A stretch of 9,219 nt of DNA from Dehalococcoidia bacterium (GTDB lineage: Bacteria > Chloroflexota > Dehalococcoidia > UBA2979): NCBI GenBank assembly GCA_030745285.1, contig JASLOV010000152.1, positions 1 through 9,219 of the forward strand. Direction: 5' to 3'. The position numbers were made by a program, and so were the translations under genes. Below the pieces are notes generated by a model. It ran no database searches, was not told where the DNA came from, and saw only the letters and a program-made list of their open reading frames with translations. Below are positions 1 through 6,221 of the stretch, piece by piece (within the stretch, counting starts at the first letter, position 1; each line of letters starts with the position of its first letter).

Positions 1-187
1 GTGCGACATGGCGCCGCGTGCGGTTCGAAACATGAAAGAGGCGCTCTACCGTGGCTACTACATGGACCCCCTGCAGGGCCAGGCCTTCGGCAGCTCGATC
101 GAGCAGAACCTCGGTGGCATGCAGGACTCGATCGAGGGCCCGCTCGCCTTCTCAGAGCGCCGCCGGCCGAACTTCACGGACAGCTAG
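1..187 (+). CDS. Enoyl-CoA hydratase/isomerase family protein, C-terminal fragment
   Basis: The frame beginning at base 2 is open from the window edge to TAG at 185-187 and gives 61 residues. The 5' part of the gene lies outside the window. The segment reads APRAVRNMKEALYRGYYMDP, then an Ile-Glu-Gln-Asn-Leu stretch, then an IEGPLAF-SERRRPNF ending. This is the characteristic C-terminal helical region of crotonase-fold proteins, which covers the neighbouring active site and carries the trimer contacts. The catalytic glutamates and oxyanion-hole residues of the family lie upstream of the window, so hydratase, isomerase or another crotonase activity cannot be chosen. The last 14 nt overlap the 3' end of the convergent DinB-fold gene. 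A second, complete crotonase lies at the other end of the island (6222-7010). It differs clearly from this one in its C-terminus, so the two are not a recent duplication. Family assignment is good and substrate is unknown. Confidence 0.82.
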   Translation, partial: CDMAPRAVRNMKEALYRGYYMDPLQGQAFGSSIEQNLGGMQDSIEGPLAFSERRRPNFTDS

Positions 188-734
188 CGGTGGCGGCCGC
201 GCTACCTGCGGGAGGCTCACCGGAGGAAGAGAAGGGCGGTGCGGGGCCCTCGTAGGCCCAGGAATCATCGCCCTGGAGCAGTGCTCGGATGTGGTTGATC
301 TCACCGGCATGGAAGGTGTCGTGGTGGGCGATGGCCGTAATGATCCAGCGCGTTGGTTTCAGCTCTCCCCAGTTCGTGAGGCGTGCGCGCTCTAGTTCAG
401 AGTCATCGCCGAGGGCCTTCACCGAAGCGCGGAACCGACGGTGGCCCTCGTGGAGCCACTCCATCAGTTCGTCTCGCGGGCGTGGCTGCTCCACCCAGAT
501 GGGCGGCGCGTCGCCTACCAGCGATGCGCTCTTGAAGGCGTAATCGTTGTACATCCACTTCGCCCAGGCGACGTGCTCGAGCACGTCGGCGATCGAGCGC
601 ACGCCGCCATCGGGAACCGCGAGCCAGTCCTCGTCCCTGACGGTGCTCAGGTTGGCGAGCAAGGACGACTCGCCGCCGGTCTCAAAAGTCTGATCGAGCA
701 GCCGTTCCAGCGTTGCGATCTCTGTGCGTGACAT
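174..734 (-). CDS. DinB-fold (DinB/YfiT-like) putative metal-binding protein
   Basis: The product has 186 residues. The predicted four-helix DinB fold shows the expected histidine pattern: His54 in VLEHVAWAKWMY on the second helix, and His138 with His142 in AHHDTFHAGEINH on a later helix, spaced HxxxH. In this superfamily three histidines bind a divalent metal, and members include mycothiol- or bacillithiol-dependent transferases and maleylpyruvate isomerases as well as many uncharacterised proteins. The ATG at 734 is preceded by GAGGGGAG (complement of 744-751) with 9-nt spacing, which supports this start. The gene is last in a minus-strand run after the CoA-transferase, with a 71-nt gap, so cotranscription is plausible. 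The final 25 or so residues, after WAYEGPAPPF, are Ser/Ala/Pro-rich, unlike a structured DinB C-terminus. They run into the convergent crotonase gene, which suggests a 3' extension. The reaction is unknown. A second family member is at 5589-6122. Confidence 0.85.
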   Translation of the reverse strand: MSRTEIATLERLLDQTFETGGESSLLANLSTVRDEDWLAVPDGGVRSIADVLEHVAWAKWMYNDYAFKSASLVGDAPPIWVEQPRPRDELMEWLHEGHRRFRASVKALGDDSELERARLTNWGELKPTRWIITAIAHHDTFHAGEINHIRALLQGDDSWAYEGPAPPFSSSGEPPAGSAAATASCP

Positions 735-805
735 TGCATGTAGCTCCCCTCAACAGGGCGCAGTCCCGACTCCGGCTTGCGCCGCGATCCGGGGCCGCCA
801 CGTTG

Positions 806-3361
806 CTACCTGCCGAGGTAGTTGAGCAGGCTGTCCGGGTAGCTCGTGCCGACGAGGCCCGCGGCCACGAGGGCATCGTACTCGTCGCGGTCGAATCCGA
901 GCAGGTCGAGGTAGATCTCCTCGTTGTGCGCGCCGAGGCGCACGGGGCCGCTGCGGATTGAATTCGGCGTCTGCTCCATGCGGAACATCAGCCCGGGATA
1001 CGGGTGCGTGCCCGCCGTCGGCGTCTCGAGCTCCTCGAAGAAACCGCGGGTGTTGAGCTGCGCGTCGGCTAGCGCCTCGAGGGCGTTGTGCACCGGCGCG
1101 GCGCAGACGCCGGCGGCCTGTAGCTGGTGGAAGAGCTGCTCCTTGTCCCGCCCGGCGGTCAGTGTCGTCATCTCGGCGTCGAGCTGGTCGGCGTGTTCGT
1201 GTCGCGCCTCCGCGGTGGCGAATCGCGGGTCGGCGGCGAGGTCGCTCTCGAAGACCGAGCAGAGAGCGGCGAACTCCTCGTCGGTGGCGACATCGATCGC
1301 GATCCAGCCGTCCTCGCCGGCGCACCGGTAGACGTTGTGCGGGGCGTGGGACCGGTGTGTGTTGCCCTGCGGAGGCAGGTCCCGGCCGTTCATTGTGAAG
1401 TCGAAGATGAACTCGCCGAGCGTCGGAATGAAGCCCTCCGTCAAGGGCATCTCGATCAGCTGCCCCCTGCCCGACTGCTCGCGGTGGCGCAGCGCCATCA
1501 TCACCGCCAGCGCCCCCTGCACGCCGGAGATGGCGTCGCTGGCCAGCGTCTCGCCCAGCGCATCCGGACCGGCGTCGGGATAGCCCCGCAGGTGCGTGTG
1601 GCCGATCATCGCCTCCACGTGCAATCCGAAGGCACGGTAGCCGTGGTAGGGCCCAGTCAGGCCGAAGGCCGGCATGCGCAGCATCACCAGCCGCGGGTTG
1701 ACCGCACGCAGCTCATCCCAGCCGATGCCGGCCTTGTCGATCGTCTCCGGGACGTTGTTCTCGACCAGCACGTCGCACTGCTCGATCAGGCGCAGGAAGG
1801 CCTCGCGTCCCTCCGGCGACATGATGTCGCAGGTCATCGACTTCTTGTTGCGGGCGTGCGAGTTGAAGGAGGCGTTACGGTTCCACGGCTCGTCGCCGGG
1901 GTCGTGGTCGGGGTAGCGGCCCGGCAGCCCTCGCTCCGCCATGTCCTTCATCAGCGACTTCGGCACGACGGTCTCCGCGCCACGCGAGTAAGGCTGGATC
2001 TTGTTCACCGGCTCGACGCGAATGACCTCCGCGCCCCACTCGGCGAGCAACTGGGTGACGTGCGGCCCGGCCCAGACGACGGTGATCGCCGCGACGCGCA
2101 CGCCGGCGAGCGGCAGCGGCAGCGGCTCGGACGGCAGGGTCGAGGGTGCCGATGCGGCCGGCCGGGGCTCGGCCCCCGGCTCGACCCCGGGTGCGGGCGT
2201 GCTCGCGAGCTGCTCGGCCACCTCGTCGTTGTGCTCGCCGAGCAGCGGGGCGGGGCGCAATGGCGGGCGGGGCGAACCGGACATGACGAAGGGGCGGCCG
2301 GGGTAGTCGAGCGTCCCGGCGACGGGATGATCGAGACTGTCCCAGAAGCCGCGCTGGCGGTAGTGCGGGTCGGAGAGCACGTCACTGACCGTCATGATCG
2401 CGCCGGCGAGGATGCCGAGTTGCTGTGCCTCGGCGACCGCCTGCAGTTTGGTCTTCTCCGCGAGATAGGCGTGGTACGAGCCCTCGACCTCCTCATACAG
2501 CTCGTCCGCGACGAGCGCCGCGGGGCCTTCGAGCGCCGGGTGACCGATCAGGTCTTCGCGGCCGATCAGCTTGAGCAGGCTCGGCAGGCGGTTGGCGGCG
2601 CCCATCAGGTTGACGTAGCCGTCGGCGGCCGGTCTCACGCCGGCGCCCATGCGCGGTGCGGCCGCATTCATTCGTCCCGGCGCCATGCCGGTGTAGGCCG
2701 CGATCGTGAGGTTGATCACCCGGCGGTCGCGCGACCCGGCCTGGCACTCGTAGATGGCGAGGTCGATGTGGTCGCCCGCGCCGCCACGCTCCACGCGGTA
2801 GCGCACGAACATGATCGCGAGCGCGGCGGTGAGCCCCGCGTGGTGGCTGGCGAAGTGCCCGGCGAGCTTCAGCGGTTCGCGCTCGCGGTTGCCGGTGGCA
2901 TGCATCGGCCCGCCCATCGCTTGCAGCGTCAGCTCGGAGCCGCGGTAGTCGCGGTACGGGCCGCTCTGTCCGAAGGGCGAGATCGAGACCATCACGAGGG
3001 CGGGGTTCACCGCTCGCAGCGTCTCCCACCCCCAGCCGTTCGCCGCTGCCTCACCGGGCGCGAAGTCCTCCACGATGACATCCGCCTCGGACGCCAGACG
3101 GATCACCGTGTTCGATGCATCTGGTCCGGTGAGATCGAGCACGAACGATCGCTTGTTGGTGTTGAGGTTGAGGAAGAGTCCCGACTGCTCCGGGTCGGAG
3201 ACGTCGCCTGGGAACGGCCCGTGACGGCGGGCGGGGTCGCCGCCGGGGGGCTCGACCTTCAGTACGTCCGCACCGAAATCGGCCAGCAGCTTGGTCGCAT
3301 AGGGGCCGGTCACGCCCCGGCTGAGGTCGATGACGCGGATGCCCGCGAGCGGTCCCGACAT
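806..3361 (-). CDS. Tandem-domain CaiB/BaiF-type (family III) CoA-transferase
   Basis: The 851-residue product is about twice the usual 380-430 residues because it contains two complete family III CoA-transferase units. Unit 1 spans about residues 1-385 (LAGIRVIDLSRGVTGPYATK, then LLADFGADVLKVEPPGGD). A Pro/Ala/Glu-rich linker spans about 386-416. Unit 2 spans about 417-851 (LAGVRVAAITVVWAGPHVTQ, then LLAEWGAEVIRVEP). These enzymes move CoA between carboxylic acids through a covalent aspartyl intermediate. By motif alignment, unit 2 keeps that residue as Asp609 in SDAISGVQGALAVM. The matching place in unit 1, ASHHAGLTAALAIM, has Ser172. Unit 1 may therefore be structural or regulatory, or supply half of a shared site, since family dimers are interlocked rings. 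The ATG at 3361 has AAGGA (complement of 3371-3375) 9 nt upstream. The neighbours are an aldo/keto reductase upstream and a DinB-fold gene downstream. Donor and acceptor acids cannot be told from the sequence. Confidence 0.93.
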   Translation of the reverse strand: MSGPLAGIRVIDLSRGVTGPYATKLLADFGADVLKVEPPGGDPARRHGPFPGDVSDPEQSGLFLNLNTNKRSFVLDLTGPDASNTVIRLASEADVIVEDFAPGEAAANGWGWETLRAVNPALVMVSISPFGQSGPYRDYRGSELTLQAMGGPMHATGNREREPLKLAGHFASHHAGLTAALAIMFVRYRVERGGAGDHIDLAIYECQAGSRDRRVINLTIAAYTGMAPGRMNAAAPRMGAGVRPAADGYVNLMGAANRLPSLLKLIGREDLIGHPALEGPAALVADELYEEVEGSYHAYLAEKTKLQAVAEAQQLGILAGAIMTVSDVLSDPHYRQRGFWDSLDHPVAGTLDYPGRPFVMSGSPRPPLRPAPLLGEHNDEVAEQLASTPAPGVEPGAEPRPAASAPSTLPSEPLPLPLAGVRVAAITVVWAGPHVTQLLAEWGAEVIRVEPVNKIQPYSRGAETVVPKSLMKDMAERGLPGRYPDHDPGDEPWNRNASFNSHARNKKSMTCDIMSPEGREAFLRLIEQCDVLVENNVPETIDKAGIGWDELRAVNPRLVMLRMPAFGLTGPYHGYRAFGLHVEAMIGHTHLRGYPDAGPDALGETLASDAISGVQGALAVMMALRHREQSGRGQLIEMPLTEGFIPTLGEFIFDFTMNGRDLPPQGNTHRSHAPHNVYRCAGEDGWIAIDVATDEEFAALCSVFESDLAADPRFATAEARHEHADQLDAEMTTLTAGRDKEQLFHQLQAAGVCAAPVHNALEALADAQLNTRGFFEELETPTAGTHPYPGLMFRMEQTPNSIRSGPVRLGAHNEEIYLDLLGFDRDEYDALVAAGLVGTSYPDSLLNYLGR

Positions 3362-3507
3362 GTCAGGAGTTCCTTCCCGACTGCAGCGTCTCGGCTCCAG
3401 TCACATCGCGCGGGCCCCTCGACAGCGCATCTTGGCACAGGCGCCGGGGTGACGGCGGCGAGCAGGGCTCCCGCGGCCCCGTGGCGGCCCGAGCAGTGGA
3501 GGGGACG

Positions 3508-4326
3508 TCAGTACAGGCTCGTCGCCTCGCGCTCGAGCGCCAGCCGTTCTGCGGCGCTCAACGGCGACGCCGTCGATGCGGTCTCGACGTTGTCGTGGAT
3601 GCGCGATGGGTGGCGCGCTCCGGGGATGGCGACGGAGACGGCGGGATTGGAGAGCACGTAGCGGAGCAGGTTGGTGGGGGTGAGCGGACCGTCGTAGCCG
3701 CCGGCGATCCGCCCGCGCATCACGCTCGTGCGCCCCGACCCGCCGAGCGGGCGCATCACGATCACGCCGACATCGCGCTCGACGGCGAATTCGATCAGCG
3801 ACGCCGTGTCCGGGAAGAACGCCGAGTACTCGAGCATGACGGTGTCGAACACCCCCGATGCGACGGCCAGCGCCAGCACGTCGTTGCTGTGCGAGGAGAT
3901 GCCGATGTGGTCGATCAGTCCGCGGTACTGCGCGATCTTGAGCCCGGCCAGCGCACCGTCATTGCGCATGACGGCTTCCCACGCGCCGGCCGTCGAGATG
4001 TCGTGGAGCTGGTAGAGAGCGATGCGCTCCGCCCCGAGCATGCTGAGCGAGCGGTCGACGTCGCGCTGGCTGCCGTCGAGAGTGTGACTGAAGGTCTTGC
4101 TGGCGATGTGGAAGCGGTCCGCGCCGCGGGCGCGGACCTCTTGGCCGATCAGGAATTCGCTGCCCTGGTACTCTCGTGCCGTGTCGACGAAGGTGATGCC
4201 GAGGTCGACCGCGGCGGCCAGCGTCTCCGTGCCCTCGGGCGACCCGGGCGTGTCCATCGCTCCCAACCCGAGTTCGCTGACGAGCAGCCCGGTCCTGCCC
4301 AGCCTGCGCTGCCTGATCTCGGGCAC
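3508..4326 (-). CDS. Aldo/keto reductase
   Basis: The product has 272 residues. It opens with RRLGRTGLLVSELGLGAM, the usual first strand of the aldo/keto reductase TIM barrel. The catalytic tetrad is complete by position and context: Asp48 (FVDTAREY), Tyr53, Lys77 (ASKTF) and His108 (LYQLHD). The late segment NPAVSVAIPGARHPSRIHDN matches the usual NADP(H)-binding region. Enzymes of this family reduce aldehydes and ketones, or oxidise alcohols, with NADPH in the cytosol. The protein is shorter than the common 310-330 residues and ends soon after the last barrel helix, but no motif is missing. Translation appears to start at GTG (4324-4326), because no ATG lies between it and the conserved N-terminus and GAGAGG sits 5 nt upstream. 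It is first in the minus-strand run, 146 nt before the CoA-transferase, and divergent from the LLM oxidoreductase. Substrate unknown. Confidence 0.93.
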   Translation of the reverse strand: MPEIRQRRLGRTGLLVSELGLGAMDTPGSPEGTETLAAAVDLGITFVDTAREYQGSEFLIGQEVRARGADRFHIASKTFSHTLDGSQRDVDRSLSMLGAERIALYQLHDISTAGAWEAVMRNDGALAGLKIAQYRGLIDHIGISSHSNDVLALAVASGVFDTVMLEYSAFFPDTASLIEFAVERDVGVIVMRPLGGSGRTSVMRGRIAGGYDGPLTPTNLLRYVLSNPAVSVAIPGARHPSRIHDNVETASTASPLSAAERLALEREATSLY

Positions 4327-4331
4327 CTGGA

Positions 4332-4337
4332 CCTCTC
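4332..4337 (-). promoter_or_regulatory. Ribosome binding site deciding the GTG start of the aldo/keto reductase
   Basis: The minus strand reads GAGAGG here, 5 nt before GTG at 4326-4324. There is no alternative ATG in frame ahead of the conserved RRLGRTGL start, so this site supports the GTG. Confidence 0.55.
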
Positions 4338-4497
4338 GTCTCGTTCGCGGCTCGCCCGCAGCTCATTCGACGCGAGGCAAGAGTTCTTCGTGCTCACCAT
4401 ATCGCCGCCGGGCGGGCGCCTGCCGGCGGCCGAAACCGGTAAGGTGCAGGCGCGCACAGTCCGCCCACGATGGGCGCTCGGTCGCGTCACTGCCCGT

Positions 4498-4504
4498 GGA
4501 GGGG
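4498..4504 (+). promoter_or_regulatory. Ribosome binding site deciding the LLM oxidoreductase start
   Basis: GGAGGGG ends 2 nt before ATG at 4507; taking GGAGG as the core leaves 4 nt. The spacing is short but usable. The frame is open far upstream (to about 3481), and this site plus the start of family similarity at MAHRISISLP fixes the true start at 4507. Confidence 0.6.
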
Positions 4505-4506
4505 TG

Positions 4507-5511
4507 ATGGCACACCGCATCTCGATCAGCCTGCCGTGGGATCCGCGCGACGCGGAGGAGATCTTCGAGCGGGCGCGCAACGCGGACGAGGCGGGCGTCG
4601 ACACGATCTGGATGAACGAGGGCTTCGGGCACGACGCCTTCAGCGGCCTGACGCTGCTGGCGACGGAGACCTCCAACGCCCGCATCGGCACCGCGATCGT
4701 CAACGCCTACTCGCGCACTCCCGGCGCCCTGGCGCAACATTTCGCGACGATCGACCAGCTCTCGGAGGGGCGCGTGACGATCGGGCTCGGCAGCAGCGGG
4801 CCGGGCGTGATCGAACGCTTCCACGGCATGCCTTTCCAGCCGGCGATCGGGCGGCTGCGTGAGGTCGTCGAGCTGATCCGCGCGATCTGGCGGCACGAGC
4901 GTGTCACGCACCATGGCCAGTGGTACGACATCGAGCGCGCGCTGGTGATGGGGGTCGACCCCGTGCAGGAGGAGCCTCCGATCTACCTCGCGACGCTCCA
5001 CCCGAACAGCGTGCGCATGACGGCGGAGCTGGCCGACGGCTGGTTGCCGGCATGGCTGCCGTTCGACCGGCTGGCCTCGGAGATCGCGCAGCTGCGCGAG
5101 TGGGCCGTTGCGGCGGGGCGCGAGCCGGACGCCGTCACGGTACGTTCGCCGTCCAGCGTGACCGTCTGCGAGGACCGCGAACGCGCCGACGCTATCAGGC
5201 AGGGGCAGAGGCAGGGCCTGGCGTTCTTCGTCGCCCGCAACGGCGACTTCTACTACCGGCAGTTCGGTCGCCACGGCTTCGCCGACGAGGCTGCGGCGAT
5301 CAAGCGCGCCTGGGACGACGGCGGCGCCCCGGCCGGCATCGCCGCCGTACCGGACGAGCTGCCCGCGAGCTTCAACTTCGTCGGAGGCGTCGAAGCGAGC
5401 ATCGAACGGCTCGACTGGGAGGCGGAAGCGGGCGTCGACCTGCACCAGGTGACGATCGTGGGGGATGATGCGCGGGCGTGGCAGGAGACGATGCGGCGTC
5501 TGATCGGTTAG
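4507..5511 (+). CDS. LLM class flavin-dependent (FMN or F420) oxidoreductase
   Basis: The product has 334 residues, a normal length for the bacterial luciferase-like TIM-barrel family. Recognisable segments in order are: barrel start MAHRISISLPWD; FERARNADEAGVDTIWMNEG (20-39); LATETSNARIGTAIVNAYSR (51-70), the conserved region after the first strands; GRVTIGLGSSGP (88-99), the phosphate-binding-type loop; RLREVVELIRAIWRHE with HHGQWY (116-140); and PPIYLATLHPNSVRMTAELA with DGWLPAWLP (157-185). Members use reduced FMN for monooxygenation or the deazaflavin F420 for hydride transfer, for example methylenetetrahydromethanopterin reductase and F420-dependent dehydrogenases. The sequence does not tell which cofactor is used here. 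The DinB-fold gene follows 77 nt later on the same strand, probably as an operon. The in-frame open stretch ahead of 4507 is antisense to the aldo/keto reductase and is not part of the protein. Confidence 0.93.
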   Translation: MAHRISISLPWDPRDAEEIFERARNADEAGVDTIWMNEGFGHDAFSGLTLLATETSNARIGTAIVNAYSRTPGALAQHFATIDQLSEGRVTIGLGSSGPGVIERFHGMPFQPAIGRLREVVELIRAIWRHERVTHHGQWYDIERALVMGVDPVQEEPPIYLATLHPNSVRMTAELADGWLPAWLPFDRLASEIAQLREWAVAAGREPDAVTVRSPSSVTVCEDRERADAIRQGQRQGLAFFVARNGDFYYRQFGRHGFADEAAAIKRAWDDGGAPAGIAAVPDELPASFNFVGGVEASIERLDWEAEAGVDLHQVTIVGDDARAWQETMRRLIG

Positions 5512-5575
5512 TAGTCGGTTGACGGGAGGACGGCGAGTGACTCGGCCGGCCGGCGCAAGCGAGAGAGATTGAATC

Positions 5576-5582
5576 GAGGAGG
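5576..5582 (+). promoter_or_regulatory. Strong ribosome binding site of the second DinB-fold gene
   Basis: GAGGAGG sits 6 nt before ATG at 5589, a near-ideal Shine-Dalgarno match. It is the strongest in the window and fixes this start. Confidence 0.75.
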
Positions 5583-5588
5583 ACGACA

Positions 5589-6122
5589 ATGGCGGAGACG
5601 ATCAAGATCCAGGACTACCTTGCAGGGTACGTGCGCGGCGTGCTGAACCAGGCCGCGCGGGCGATCGAAGACCTCACCGTTGAGGAGCTGCACTTCCGGC
5701 CGGGCGAGAACTGCAACTCGATCGGTTTCGACGCGTGGCACGTCGCTCGCACCGCCGATAACCTCATCCATTTCGCCTTCGAGCGCGAGAAGCCGGTGTG
5801 GCTGGTGCAGGGACTGGACGAGGCGTGGGGCCTGCCGAAGGTCGACCAGGGTACCGGCATGGCGCCGGCGGATGCCTACGCGCTGCGCTTCCCGGAGCCC
5901 TCGGCGCTCGTCGGCTACTGCAACGATGTGGCGGACGCGATCGTGCCGCGCATCGAGCAGATGACGGACGAGTACCTGCTGACCACGACCGAGATCCGGC
6001 CGCAGGGCGAGCTGCCCCGCTACCAGATCATCGGCCAGGTGATCGTCAATCACGGCAACAACCACACCGGCCAGATGAACCTGGCGCTGACGCTGCTCGG
6101 CAAGCCGGGGCTGGGTATCTAG
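5589..6122 (+). CDS. DinB-fold (DinB/DUF664-like) putative metal-binding protein
   Basis: The product has 177 residues. The DinB metal-site pattern is visible: His51 in FDAWHVARTADNL on the second helix, and His155 with His159 in IVNHGNNHTGQM near the C-terminus, spaced HxxxH. The phrase LTVEELHFRPGENCNSIGF between the first two helices is typical of the family, where a DinB protein commonly reads 'L..e.l...p....sig....Hv'. Known relatives are metal-dependent enzymes that use low-molecular-weight thiols, but most are uncharacterised, so no reaction can be given. The gene follows the LLM oxidoreductase by 77 nt on the same strand and probably shares its transcript. It differs strongly from the DinB-fold protein at 174-734, so the two are distant family members rather than a recent duplication. 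Its TAG stop lies inside a strong hairpin (6104-6129). Confidence 0.87.
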   Translation: MAETIKIQDYLAGYVRGVLNQAARAIEDLTVEELHFRPGENCNSIGFDAWHVARTADNLIHFAFEREKPVWLVQGLDEAWGLPKVDQGTGMAPADAYALRFPEPSALVGYCNDVADAIVPRIEQMTDEYLLTTTEIRPQGELPRYQIIGQVIVNHGNNHTGQMNLALTLLGKPGLGI

Positions 6123-6129
6123 CCCCGGC
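6104..6129. terminator. Terminator-like hairpin spanning the DinB stop codon between convergent genes
   Basis: GCCGGGGCT (6104-6112) pairs perfectly with AGCCCCGGC (6121-6129). A G-U and a G-C pair extend the stem to 11 bp and close a 4-nt loop, GTAT. The TAG stop (6120-6122) is inside the stem. Neither strand has a T-run after the stem, so it is not a classical intrinsic terminator. Its place between convergent genes, 93 nt from the end of the crotonase gene, suggests that it ends or stabilises transcripts, possibly from both sides. Confidence 0.45.
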
Positions 6130-6221
6130 CAGCGCTCCGGACCACGTCACTCGCTCGGTGGCCAGGCCCGCCTGCGTGCAGTGCGCCCTGCCGCGGTGCC
6201 GCCGTGTTGCCGGCTGAGCCG

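Larger units (their letters stand above)
4327..4506. promoter_or_regulatory. Divergent intergenic region between aldo/keto reductase and LLM oxidoreductase
   Basis: These 180 nt separate two divergent genes, so promoters for both directions must lie here or inside the genes. I see no convincing -35/-10 pair on either strand. The one clear structure is an inverted repeat with 8-bp arms, GCCGCCGG (4404-4411) and CCGGCGGC (4423-4430), separated by 11 nt. It could be an operator or a leader hairpin for the LLM gene, but arms this GC-rich also arise by chance in such DNA. Confidence 0.35.

Noticed and set aside
1127..3661. An 844-residue open frame on the plus strand
   Set aside because: It runs antisense to the CoA-transferase, whose two family domains are unmistakable. 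Its translation is Arg/Val/Ala/Gly-rich with no recognisable motifs, a usual shadow frame in high-GC DNA.
3481..4506. Possible N-terminal extension of the LLM oxidoreductase
   Set aside because: The frame is open upstream, but the stretch is antisense to the aldo/keto reductase, shows no family similarity, and a ribosome binding site precedes ATG at 4507.
4363..5589. A 408-residue open frame on the minus strand
   Set aside because: It is antisense to the LLM oxidoreductase gene, with biased Arg/Leu/Asp composition and no motifs; a shadow frame.
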